A stretch of DNA of 64,000 nt from Dillenia suffruticosa (Eukaryota; Streptophyta; Magnoliopsida; Dilleniales; Dilleniaceae). The stretch is taken from contig JAVTVX010000027.1 of assembly GCA_033439265.1 (NCBI GenBank), positions 2,743,001 to 2,807,000 of the forward strand. Direction: 5' to 3'. Below, in pieces: positions 27,961-38,639 of this stretch (positions within the stretch are counted from its first letter, which is position 1; every line of letters starts with the position of its first letter). The notes beneath the pieces are model-generated. The model saw only the letters and a program-made list of their open reading frames with translations. It was not told the origin of the DNA and ran no database searches. The position numbers were made by a program, and so were the translations under genes.

Positions 27961-30900
27961 ACCTTGCCAATGTTCGTTTGGGCTCTCAAAGGTCTTTGGT
28001 GACCAGATCATCAATCAAAGTACCAACTGCTTTCCCTCTCAAGAACTACGAGGGACTTGCCGTCTGAATGCCTGGCAGCCTTAATTCCAGAAATGATACC
28101 CATCCAACAAAATAAGAATATAAAATCAAAAAAGGGCACACCAAATACATGCAGCAAGCCACTTTCATGGCTTTGAAAAATTCATGAGCAACCAGCTATG
28201 GTGAACAATCAAGAAACAAAAATGTAGAAGATAATGGCAGGAAAGACAGAGGAGATAAGAAAACAATGTAGGACACAAAAACCTGTGCTGCAGCTTCCTC
28301 ATAGCCAGTTATCCCATTTATCTGATCAGAGAAGAAAAGCCCCTCAATTTTCTTTGTCATAAGAGATCTGGAGCACTGGTAAGCAGGCAAATAGTCATAC
28401 TCCACAGCATAAGCAGGCCTCAGGATTTAACAGTTCTCTACTCCATGCAATGTCCTCAACAATGGCAACTGTAGTCGCTCAGGTAAGCCTGTTATGAACC
28501 CCCTATAGAAGGTCAAAATATCTAATGAAGTAACAAGTAGTATGGAGTATGCATAACCATTTGGAAAACCATTTTTTTTCCCTCTTTCATATCAATGATG
28601 CTATCAGTTTATACAAAGATGTGAATATTTGATTGGACTAGCAGAAAGTAGCAAAGAGTGTAATGAAACTCACCATCATTGGTTGACAAAATTGAGGCAC
28701 AAGAATGTCCCAACAAGGTTTCTAGTTATTGCAGCTCAGAATGTGATTATAGCCCATAAGGAATATAATTGACAGTTCTGAAAGTCCAATAGTTAGAAAA
28801 AACAAGTGACTGATTCTCTTCCTGGATACTGTAGAGCAATGACAGCAATGGCTTTCCCCTCAGTGACATTCTATGGGGAAAAGACTATGCCCCTCTCTGT
28901 ATACTCCAGCCACTCTACCATGAGTTATGCACATCCTACACAGAGGTGCTTCTTGGGGTCGCAAATATTGCTCAGAAGTGAATGCCTTGCACCCAAGTCC
29001 TTCAAACTTTCAGAGCCCTGCCACCATAGCATCAAGGTGCCTTCGCTTCACTGGTGCATCAATGGCCTTTTCTTGTCAATCTAAGGCACATTACTACTAG
29101 ACAGGGATCTCAGTCTCGGTGTCATCACTGGTTTGTTGTGCTATGGCAAACACCATGGTGTGGTTGAGATTGAGGAGCGTTAGGTCATTCCAAGTAGGCA
29201 GTTAACAAGATTGTCAATGCTGACTTGATGAAACATCATGGGTCCTGGCATGAGCGAACCATATTAACACATCTTTCCCATCAAGAGAGGGTTGTGAGAA
29301 CTATTTAAATTTCATCACAGGAAAGGTTTCGATTGAGTAGACTACTAAAAGCACAAACTCAACAAGCAAATCCCAACAACTGTCCTGCTAACAGCACGGT
29401 TCACAAATCTATTTATGTCAGCAATATTAGTTAATGCACTTACATTGATTTTTTTGAGGATGTAGTACTGGGAAAAACCCTAGGAGGGTGGGTCCACACC
29501 AACAGAAAGGAGGATGAGCATCATGTTACAACAGGCCCCCCCCCCCAAAAAAAAAGTGGATGTGGAAAATTTTCCCATTTATGTAATTTGAAGAGATGAA
29601 AAAGTGCATACGAGAAGATAAAATGTGCATAGAGAAATATAAGCCAAGTGCATAGATGAAGCTGAGTCAGATTAAAAACTTAGGCTTGTGCTATGATAGT
29701 TTGAAGACTTATCACATGCAATGCAACCAAGCAAAATATAAACCATGACTCAATCAAGTGCTGTGAAATGCAATGGACATGCATATAAGATTAGGAAGAA
29801 GGACCTCTTCATCTCCATGCTGTCCAACCGAGAGAAATCTACAGTAGACAATCCACACATGCTGGGGTTCCAGTTTTTAGCCGATTAGTTTCAAATCCTA
29901 GCTGCCGTAAACTTTCAGTAAGTCCAAGTCATGCAGATTCGCCAGCTCTTCCAGCAGGCATAGAAGTTCTTCAAACACAAATCTTACCACTCATAAGAGT
30001 TCCGATAGTGAGAATGACAGACCGTGCATAAAGTTCATCCCAAAGAATGTGCGTACACCTTCAACGTTATCATTCTTCCCCCAGTAAAATATCTGTCACC
30101 ATTGCCTCCATCATAGGAAGATTTGGAGTTCTGAAAAATTAGTAAATGCAAAATTAAAGATAGTGGAAATTCATTAAGAGCCTTTAAGAATGATCCTCAT
30201 GAATCGATAATATGTAATGCATAGAGATAGACTTGCCTTTGCACAATATTTTTCATTTGCAGAGCATATTCCCTCTTATCAGTTGACCACACAATGTTCA
30301 AACAGCTGGACCCCTGGAAATGTTGAGAACACATCTATAGATAACACCTAAATCATCACTATAAATCAGAACATTAGTTGAATATCAGCGAAAAAGAAAA
30401 AGAATCTAAATGAGTTTGCAAAAACTACCTGCCGGCAACCTTTTGAATTTCACCACCACGTGCATCCACTTCATGTACTAGATGAGACTTGGCTGGTCTA
30501 CCCACTGCTGGATTACAGGGTTGCATAGAACTGGCCTTAGTTATAGAGCATTCCAAAATATTTTTGTGTCTTCATGGACAGAAAGGGTAATGATAATCAT
30601 TTCAACCATTTCATGAACAGAAAACTACACAAACACATATGAACAGGAATGCCTTGGCAGGTAGTGGACAACCATTTTCAACATGAAGTCAAGATGAAGA
30701 GCTTACAATCATCAAGAGATTAGAAAAAAAAAAAAGAAACATATAAAAAATTGGAATACCATTAATACTCTTAACTATTGTAGTAGTTCCCATGATAAAT
30801 AGAAGAAAAGTAGGTATCAGGTTCAATGTACATAAACAAATTAATTGATGATAGGAGAGAGGCCTATACAGGTTTAAGCTGAAAATATATTCAGGTCATC

Positions 30901-31892
30901 TTTTTAAGTCTAAACAAAACTCTAAGATCCGAACAGTGTTATCTGTGCTAGCAACATTTCTGGAGCTGATCCATACATCCCAGGGTAAAATCTCCCAAAA
31001 GCCAAGCAACAATAGCATCGCTTCATCACTCAACATGACATCCAAGCAATTATCTAGGAAAGAATAGCCCTGACATCCAAGCAGTTATCTAAGTAAGAAT
31101 AGCATTATGTGTGCAAGAACTATACCGCTAGTGCAGCCAGTGGAAAGCCATCAAAAGCTGAATAAACCAGCTCACTATTCAAAAATGCTTCATAGAGTTG
31201 TCTATAGAAACAAGGAAAAGGGAGAAAAAATAACGTGAGAACTTGAAACTGGAGATGAAATGACTACAACTATAAAACCTGCTTTCCTGGCAATGAGTCA
31301 ATCTAAGCCATATAATAATCTCACATTCTTTTTGGAGAGTCCAGAAGTAGTTGGATCATTTTCATGAAACACCTCAATTTTTAATAGGTGCAAGAAGTTA
31401 GATTGGATGCGTTGGATTAACTCTGCCAAATACTTATTACACTAATTAAGCATGAGTAACTAAACTAGAATAACTAACTAGTGTTAGCTAATTTAGCTAG
31501 AAAAAATCCTTGAGGTAGTATCAACAATGTGAAAGAACAAACAAGTGGTGCTTACCTTAGCAACTGCAGAGCCTATTTCCTTTTCCCTACCTGTGGCACT
31601 TTCGTAGTTTCCACATAGGATGGAACCTCACATCATTGCTTGAATCTTAAACAAAGTTAAGTGTCACACAACAAGAAGACCAACACAGTAGGGTTAAAAA
31701 AAAAAAGAAAAAAAAGAAAAAAAAGTCAAGTGAGATGGTTACCCATTCCTGTCACCCAATAAGTCAGGAACAAAAGTTCAACAGGGCCCAAAGTTCCAAA
31801 TCAGAAGGCAGGGAAACAAAACAGTAAACAACACACATTTAAATATTATTTAAAAACATCTACATCTACAATATAAATATGATTGAAGCAAC

Positions 31893-32060
31893 AACAATAA
31901 CAACAACAAACTGAACCTTAATCCCAACAATTTGGGGTCGGCCACTTAACATTGTTCCGTAAGGGTGTACCCACTTATAATGATGCTATGAGCAGTTGAG
32001 ACTAATTAACAAGATCGAATGTGGGCCTCTTTGTTTTTTTTTTTTTTTACACCTTTCTGC
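31893..32060 (+). mobile_element. Retroposon fragment ((AAC)n CTTAATCCCAA...GGGGTCGG)
   Basis: The string AACAACAACAAACTGAACCTTAATCCCAACAATTTGGGGTCGG, given here from about 31895, is a motif I associate with dispersed plant retroposons. A second short copy lies at 63360-63400. The family is uncertain. Confidence 0.4.
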
Positions 32061-32235
32061 TCTACCAAGTTTTTTCATCTGAAAATAATTAAGAGATTAA
32101 TCAATGGCGGACATTAGAACCCTAAAACAATAGCAATAGCAAAACTGTAGAGAGAGAATGGAATCATTGATTATGAAAGAAAATTAGGGTTTGATAGAAT
32201 CAGAAACCAATAATTAAAAGAGAGCATATATTAAC

Positions 32236-32268
32236 CTTCATGGTCAGCCTTTAAAGTATTTTGTTCAT
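32236..32268 (-). other. 33-bp mini-exon-like cassette, copy A
   Basis: On the minus strand, TTTACAG precedes a 33-nt block containing CTTTAAAGGCTGACCATGAA, and GTTAAT follows. It is flanked like an exon and is a multiple of three. Related blocks sit at 32426-32457, 36902-36934 and 37253-37289, so the unit (block plus about 170-bp spacer with an AATTTAGGGTTT motif) is tandemly repeated within each large duplication. Whether it was ever spliced is inference. Confidence 0.45.
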
Positions 32269-32658
32269 CTGTAAATAGTGAAAAGATTAGTCCACTAGAA
32301 CTAGTAGAACCTTAAAAGAGTAGAATTAAACAAGAGAGAGAAATAGAGAAATTAATCTGAGAAAGGAAATTTAGGGTTTTCAAACCAAAAACCAATAAGG
32401 ACGGATTAGAGAGGGCTTGTTTTATCTTCCTACTCAGCCTTGGGAGTATTTCTTCATCTGTAAAAATTTGAAAGTGTATTCCAACACGGCCATTAAAACA
32501 ATGAAATTAGAGAAAATAGCTACAAGGAGAAAGCGCGTGAGAGAGAGAGAGAGAAACTTCAAGTGCAGAGTACTATGACTGCTTTCCTTCACCTGTGATC
32601 ATTCAACAGTAGATGAGAAAGAGAGAAAGAACAAGAGACCAAGCAACAGGGAGGGAGG

Positions 32659-32699
32659 GAGGGAGGGAGGGAGGGAGGGAGAGAGAGAGAGAGAGAGAG
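32659..32699. repeat. (GGGA)n(GA)n microsatellite
   Basis: About six GGGA units are followed by about nine GA units, at the end of duplication copy A. Confidence 0.9.
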
Positions 32700-35600
32700 G
32701 TGTTAATACCTGGGAGAGGAAAATCAGAATCAGCGATTCCAGTAAGTCCAAGTGATAGTAAGCTAAGTGCACAGATGACTCATTAGATCAAAGACATGGG
32801 CTTGTGCTATGATAATTTGAAGACTTATCACATGCAATGCAACCAAGCAAAATATTAACCATGACTCAGTCAAATGCTGTGAAATACAATGGACATGCAG
32901 ATAAGATTAGGAAGAAGGACCTCATCATCACCATTTTTGGGTTCCAACCGAGAGAAATCTACAGTACAACAATCCACACGTGCTGGGGTTCTGGTTTTTA
33001 GCTGATCAGTTTCAAATCATAGCTGCTGTAAATTTTCAGCAAGTCCAAGTGTTGCAGACTCACCAGCTCTTCCAGCAGTCATAGAAGTTCTTCCAACCCA
33101 GATCTTACCGCTTGTAAAAGTTCCAATACTGAGAATGACAGATGGTGCATAAAAGTTTATCCCAAAGAATGTGCGTACACCTTCAACATTATCATTCATC
33201 CCCCAGTAAAATATCTGTCACCATTGCCTCCCTCATAGACGATTTGGAGTGCTGAAAAATTAGTAAATGTATAATTAAAGATAGTGGAAATTCATCAATA
33301 GCCTTTAAGAATGATGTGCATCGATAATATGAAATGCTTGGTGATAGACTTGCCTTTCTACAATATTTTCCATTTGCATAGTGTATTTCCTCTTATCAGC
33401 TTCAGCATGCAATTATCGAAGCTGGGCCTCAGGAAATGTTGAAAACATGCTTCTGTAGATAACACTTGGCTCACCATTAAAAATATGAAAATTAGTTGAA
33501 CCAAAAAAAAAAAAAAAAGAAAAAAGAAAAATCTAAATGAGTTTGCAAAAACTACCCCTCGGCAACCTTTCCAATTTCACCACCAAGTGCATCCACCTCT
33601 TGTACTAGCTGAGACTTGGCTGGTACACCCACTGCTGGATTACAGGGCTGCATAGAACTGGCCTTAGTTATAGAGCATTCCAAGTTGTGTCTTCATGGAC
33701 AGAAATGTTAAGGATATGAATGTACATGTGCAGAGATGAATGTGAACACTGCATTATTTCAATTTAAAAGTGATACAACCTAAGACCAATCTTATTCGGG
33801 AAGCACTCAATAACCAGAAACAGAAATACCATCAACAACACCTACTCAAATCAAAAATATTAGAATCACTTCTACCAGCGAGTCTATACACTCCATTGGA
33901 AAATTATGCACCATTACTCATAAGTGCAGATAACTAATATAAACCCACAAATAAAAGCCGAATGCTATATTATAAATGATACTACCTCTTTATATTACTC
34001 CTTAATCCTCCAAGCTTGATCGACTACAATAACACATTTAGCTTCTGTTAGGGTGAGGTCCAATCCCACCACCTGGATGTCAATAGAAAATTAAAAGCCC
34101 CACTACCCTCTTGAAAATCCTGTAATAAGTAAAAATGGAAAACACTGGGTGAATACATAATCCCAAAATAATAAGAGATTCTAATTTCAAAATAAATGTC
34201 TAGAGCTGACCTTGACGATTTTTACTTTGTCATTGGCTTTCAAGGTACCATCGATGTATAGGTGATCATAACCTTTTGATAGCAGAGAGTCCCAAATATA
34301 AAAGGAGTTAGAAAATGTGCAGACCAGAAAGGAAATAGTCACTTGTACTTATTTAGGATAGCAGAGCAAAGCATCTAAGTGTTGCACTGACTTGAATTAG
34401 GTCTAGCATTTTGGGAGCTATGCCCCTCTCTATCCTGTATGCTAGATTTGATAACTAATACCAATGTTACAAAATAACAAAACTAGCATTTCAAAAAACA
34501 TTAATTGTACTCACCAATAGAGATAAGATGAAATAAAGCTTGCAAGAGAAATTATCATAATTCTCCTGCGAGGTTACCGTATCATGGGAATCTGCTATGT
34601 GCATTGCAAGTTTCTCTGCAGCATCACGTTCTTCCTGATTTAGCATTGTATCCAACCACTCCAGCACATCAGCAGCAGCTCCTTTCGTTAAGAAAAATGC
34701 ATGGTTATATATTTTCTTTAATATCTACTCAAAGAAAAGGACAACTCATTATCTCTTTCAGACACAAGGAAAGCAAACTAGAACATCTGATAAACAACTT
34801 TATATCATGTAAAAGACAGAAAACTACACAAGCAGATATAAACAAGAATGCTTTGGCAGGCAATGGACAACCATTTCAACATGAAGTCAAGATGAACAGC
34901 TTACAATCATCAAGAAATTAGAAAAATGAAACATATAAAAAATTGGAATACCTTTAAAACTCTTAACTAGAGTGGTAGCTCCTATGATAAATAGAAGAAA
35001 AGTAGGCATCAGGTACACTGTACAGAAACGAATGAATAGATAAAAGGAGATAGGCCTATATAGTTTTAAGCCCAAAATATATTCAGGACATCTTTATAAG
35101 TCTAAAAAAAATTCTAAGATCCAGACAATGTTATCTGTGCTAGCAACATTCCTAGATCTAACCCATCATCCCGGAGTAAAATCTCTCAAAAGCCAAGCAA
35201 CAATAGCATTGCTTCACCACTCAACATGACATACAAGCAGTTATCTAGGAAAGAATAGCACTGTGTGGGACTATACCGTTAGTGCAGACAGTGGGGAGCC
35301 ATCAAAAGCAGAATAAACCAGCTCACTATTCAAAAATGCTTCATAGAGTTGTCTCTACAGAAATAAGGAAAGGGAGAAAATAAGAATGTGAGAACTTACT
35401 CGAGATGAAATGACTACAGCAATAAAACCTGCTTACCTAGCAATGAGTCAATCTAAACCATACAATAATCTCATATTCTTTTTGGAGAGTCCAGAAATAG
35501 TTGAATCATTTTCATGAAAAATCTCAGCTTTTAATAGGTGCAAGAAGTAAGATTGTACGAGTTCAGTTAACTCCTACCAAATATGTATTACACTCATTAA

Positions 35601-36100
35601 GCATAAATAACTAATCAAGAATAACTAACTAGTGTTAGCTAATTTAGCTAGTAAAAATCCTTAAGGTGGTATCAACAATGTAAAAGAACGAACAAGTGGT
35701 ACTTACCTTAGCAACTGCAGAACCTGTTTTATCTTAGCAACCGCAGAACCTGTTTCCTTTTCCCTATCTGTTGGCACTTTCATCGTTTCCATTACACCAT
35801 TGCTTGAATCTGCAACAAACTCAAGTGTCAGACAACGAGAAGATCAACACAATAGGCAAAAAAAAAAAGAAAAAAAAGAAAAGAAGTCAAGTTAGATAGT
35901 TATCCATTCTTGTAACCCAATAAGTCAGGACAACAAAAGTTGAATAGGGCTCAATGTTCCTAATCAGAAGGCAGGGAAACAAAACAATAAACAACACACG
36001 TTTAAAATTTATTTCAGAATATCTGAAAATAATTAAGAGATTAATTAAAGGTGGACATTAGAACCCTAAAACAATAGGAAAGCTAGAGAGAGTAGAGAAT

Positions 36101-36805
36101 CATGTTCCGAAATAACTCAAAAAATAAAAAAAAAATTTAAAATAACCCAAATAGAAAAATATTTCCGTTTCTGACCCGCATTTGTCGGGAGTTGAAGACG
36201 CGACATAGTGTGTTGCGTCTTCAACCTGCGACAAAGTCCTGAGAGAGAGAGAGAGAGGAGTCCGTGGGGGAGGCAGAGAGAGGGGAGGAGAGCGGCGGGG
36301 GGAGGAGGGGGGAGGGAGGAGCGCGGCAGGGGGAAGGAGAGAGAGAGGGGAGGACCGCGGCGGGGTGCGGAGGGGGGGAGGGAGAGAGAGAGGGGAGGCC
36401 GTGGGGGGCGGAGGGGGGAGGGGGAGGGCGGCGGCGGCGGCGCCGCTGAGCCCCTCCCCTCTCTCTCCTTTCCCCCCTCCGGCCCCCACCGCGTCCTCCC
36501 CTCTTTCTCTCTCTCCCTCCCCTGGCGGACCCCCCCCGCCGCCCTCCCCTCTTTCTCTCCCTCCCTCCCCCTCCGCGGCCCTCCCCTCTCTCTCCCTCCC
36601 CCTCCGCACCCCGGTGCGGTCCTCCCCTCTCTCTCTCCCTCCCCCGCAGACTCCTCTCTCTCTCTCGGGACTTTGTCGCGGGTTGAAGACGCGACACACT
36701 GTGTCGCGTCTTCAACTCCCGACAAATGCGGGTCAAAAACGGAAATATTTTTCTATTTGGGTTATTTTAAATTTTTTTTTATTTTTTGAGTTATTTCGGA
36801 ACATG
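36101..36805. mobile_element. Fold-back palindromic element (705 bp)
   Basis: The whole unit is close to one inverted repeat. The left arm begins CATGTTCCGAAATAACTC, and the right arm ends with its exact complement. Each arm carries a smaller hairpin, GTTGAAGACGCGAC facing its own complement (about 36190-36228 and 36681-36718). The middle is a purine-rich (GGGAGG/GAGA) arm facing a pyrimidine-rich (CCCTCC/TCTC) arm, meeting near 36440 at a GCGGCGGC core. The flanks GAGAGTAGAGAAT (left) and GAGAGTAGAAT (right) look like a target duplication. Copy A of the host duplication lacks the element. Arg/Gly/Pro/Ser-rich open frames in all six frames are artefacts. Confidence 0.8.
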
Positions 36806-36901
36806 ACTCGAGAGTAGAATCATTGATTTTCAAAGAAATTTAGGATTTGACGGGATTTGACGGAATCAGAAACCAATAATTACAAGGGAGGGGTTGTCAA
36901 C

Positions 36902-36934
36902 CTTCATGGTCAGCCTTTAAAGTTTTTTGTTCCT
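36902..36934 (-). other. 33-bp mini-exon-like cassette, copy B
   Basis: The same 33-nt block as at 32236-32268, with TTTACAG before it and GTTGAC after it on the minus strand. Two substitutions near its start distinguish it from copy A. Confidence 0.45.
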
Positions 36935-37587
36935 CTGTAAATAGTTAAGAGATTAGTCCACTACAACTATTGATAATACCTTAAAGAATAGAATTGAGAG
37001 AGAGAGAGAGGGTACCAATAACGACAGATTAGAGAGGGTTCCTACTCAGCCTTTAAACCACAGAGATAGAATTAAAGTAAATTAATCTGAGAAAGAATAG
37101 AATTAATCTGAGAAATAACCACAGCTAGATAGAGAATAGAATTAAACGAGAGACAGAAACGGAGAGATAGAGACAGAGACAGAGAGATTAATCTGTGAAA
37201 GAAAATTTAGGGTCTCAAATCAAAAACAAATAACTATAGAGGGTTTGTTTTCCCTTCCTGCTCAGCCTTCGAATAAGGTATTTCCTCATCTGCAAATAGT
37301 TAAAAGCTATTATTCCAACACAGCCATTAAAACCCTAGAAATCAGAGAAAATTGCGAAATGGATAAAGTGGGCGAGAAAGAGAACCTTCAAGTTCAGTGT
37401 ACTTTGACTGATTTCCCGCACCCGTAATCGTTCAACAGTAGATGAGAATGGGAGAGAGAGCGATCGACAGAGCGAGAAAGAGAGAGAGATGTTAATACCG
37501 GGGAGAGGAGAATCAAAATCATCGATTCCAGAAAATCGGGGTTGATTCTCTCGACATTCTCCTTTTTACGATTTTTCCTCTCGACAT

Positions 37588-38226
37588 TCTCCTCCTCTTC
37601 TTCTTCTCCATAGGCTTTACAGGGTATGTCGTCTTCCTTCGATCTTCACCTCCGATGGCCTCCTCTGGAAAAATCACAAAACAATCAAATGTCGAGAGAG
37701 AGAGAGAGAGAGAGAGAGAAAGATAGATAAAGAAAGTTTTAGAGAAAGAAAGAGAGAGTAGTAGGATGACAAGACTGAGAAGCGGAGAGATATTCGTAAT
37801 CAATGTTCTCCTCGTCTTCTTCTTCTTCTCCATAGGCTCTACAGAGTCGTCGTCTCCCTTCGACCTTCTACTTCAACGGCCTCGATTCCGCTGGAAAAAT
37901 CATAAAACAGTCAAATGTCGAGAGAAAGAGAGTAGATAAAGAAAGTTTTAGAAAGAGAAAGAGTAGTAGTAGTAGGATGACGAGACTAAGAAGCGGATAG
38001 ATCTTGGTAATCGATGTTCTCCTCCTCTTCTTCTTCTCCATAGGATTTACAGAGTCGTTTTCTTCCTTCGATCTTCACCTTCGACGGCCTCGATTCCGCT
38101 GGAAAAATCATAAAACAGTCAAATGCCGCGAGAGAGAGAGAGAGAGAGAGAGTAGATAAAGAAAGTTTTAGAGAGAGAGAGAGAGTAGCAGTAGGATGAC
38201 GAGACTGAGAAACGGAGAAATCTTGG
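37588..38226. repeat. Three tandem ~213-bp repeats
   Basis: Units begin near 37588, 37805 and 38014. Each reads TTCTCCTC(C/G)TCTTCTTCTTC, CCATAGG, ACAG(A/G)GT, CGATCTTCACCT-like, GGCCTC, CTGGAAAAATCA(T/C)AAAACA, (GA)n, GATAAAGAAAGTTTTAGA and GTAGGATGACNAGACTNAGAA. A partial fourth unit precedes them. Not coding by any convincing frame. Confidence 0.85.
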
Positions 38227-38639
38227 AGCAGACGACTGTGACACTCGTTGGAACTCGGAGGTTTCTTCTTGTCCTCTCCGCCATTAGAGAGAGAGAGATG
38301 TTTCTTTGGGGCTCGTTGGATTCATGTTTAAACGCAAGGGGTTTTCTAATTTTTTTGGAGGAAAGAGCCGTTGCTTGTTTTAAATTTTTGTTTCTATTTC
38401 TTTTGGTTCTAATTTTTTTTTTTTATGCCTCTCAATTTGATTTAAGACTATATAAATAAATCATTATATTGAAGTGATATTAAATTCGGATTTTATCAAT
38501 AATGTAAAAATTTATTTTTATCCCGTAAACAGAAATGAAAATTTTATCTTGTAATATGAAAATTTTACCCCACTTGTTCCCCCCCCCCCCAAAAAAAAAT
38601 TCCTACTTTTGTTCCGTTCAGATCTTCTCATATCCCACC
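38227..38639. other. Spacer, no gene seen
   Basis: T-rich stretch ending in a C(12)A(9) junction at about 38579-38599. Confidence 0.5.

Larger units (their letters stand above)
29640..32745. repeat. Tandem segmental duplication, copy A
   Basis: Pairs in the same order with 32745-37535: TTGAAGACTTATCACATGC (29702 and 32818), the MnmG exons, GGCCTTAGTTATAGAGCATTCC, CAGCTCACTATTCAAAAATG, the 33-bp mini-exon region, and finally GAGAGGTGTTAATACC-GGGAGAGG. Both copies carry GA microsatellites. Copy A lacks the fold-back element and about 1.1 kb that copy B has. Confidence 0.85.
27960..33680 (-). pseudogene. Organellar MnmG/GidA tRNA-modification gene, decayed
   Basis: Minus-strand exons match plant MnmG, the FAD enzyme that with MnmE makes the carboxymethylaminomethyl group on wobble U of organellar tRNAs. 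About 28090-27965 encodes GIISGIKAARHSDGKSLVVL. About 28506-28283 encodes GLPERLQLPLLRTL, then [16 protein letters not shown], then [13 protein letters not shown]. About 29940-29810 encodes LRQLGFETNRLKTGTP. About 30140-29990 encodes MMEAMVTDILLG and NVEGVRTFFGMNF. About 30310-30240 matches RGPAV...REYAL. About 30530-30430 encodes [20 protein letters not shown]. The exons for the central part are missing and frames are broken within several pieces. The 5' half is repeated at 32.7-37.5 kb, so this is a dead gene with a tandem internal duplication. Nearby open pieces at 28800-29080 are not recognised. Confidence 0.85.
32745..37535. repeat. Tandem segmental duplication, copy B
   Basis: Direct copy of 29640-32745, expanded by a segment at about 33705-34810 and by the fold-back element at 36101-36805. 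The MnmG pieces here are about 33670-33570 ([20 protein letters not shown]), 33415-33355, 33260-33017 (the last with the longest uninterrupted stretch, NVEGVRTFFGINFYAPSV to AGRAGESATLGLAENLQQL) and about 33010-32930. Both copies also share an unrecognised exon-like piece, LYEAFLNSELVYSAFDG (about 31200-31125 and 35355-35280). Confidence 0.85.

Noticed and set aside
36100-36817. Several 150-200-codon open frames on both strands in the GC-rich block
   Set aside because: All are Arg/Gly/Pro/Ser/Glu low-complexity translations of GGGAGG/GAGA repeats in a palindrome. They mirror each other on opposite strands.
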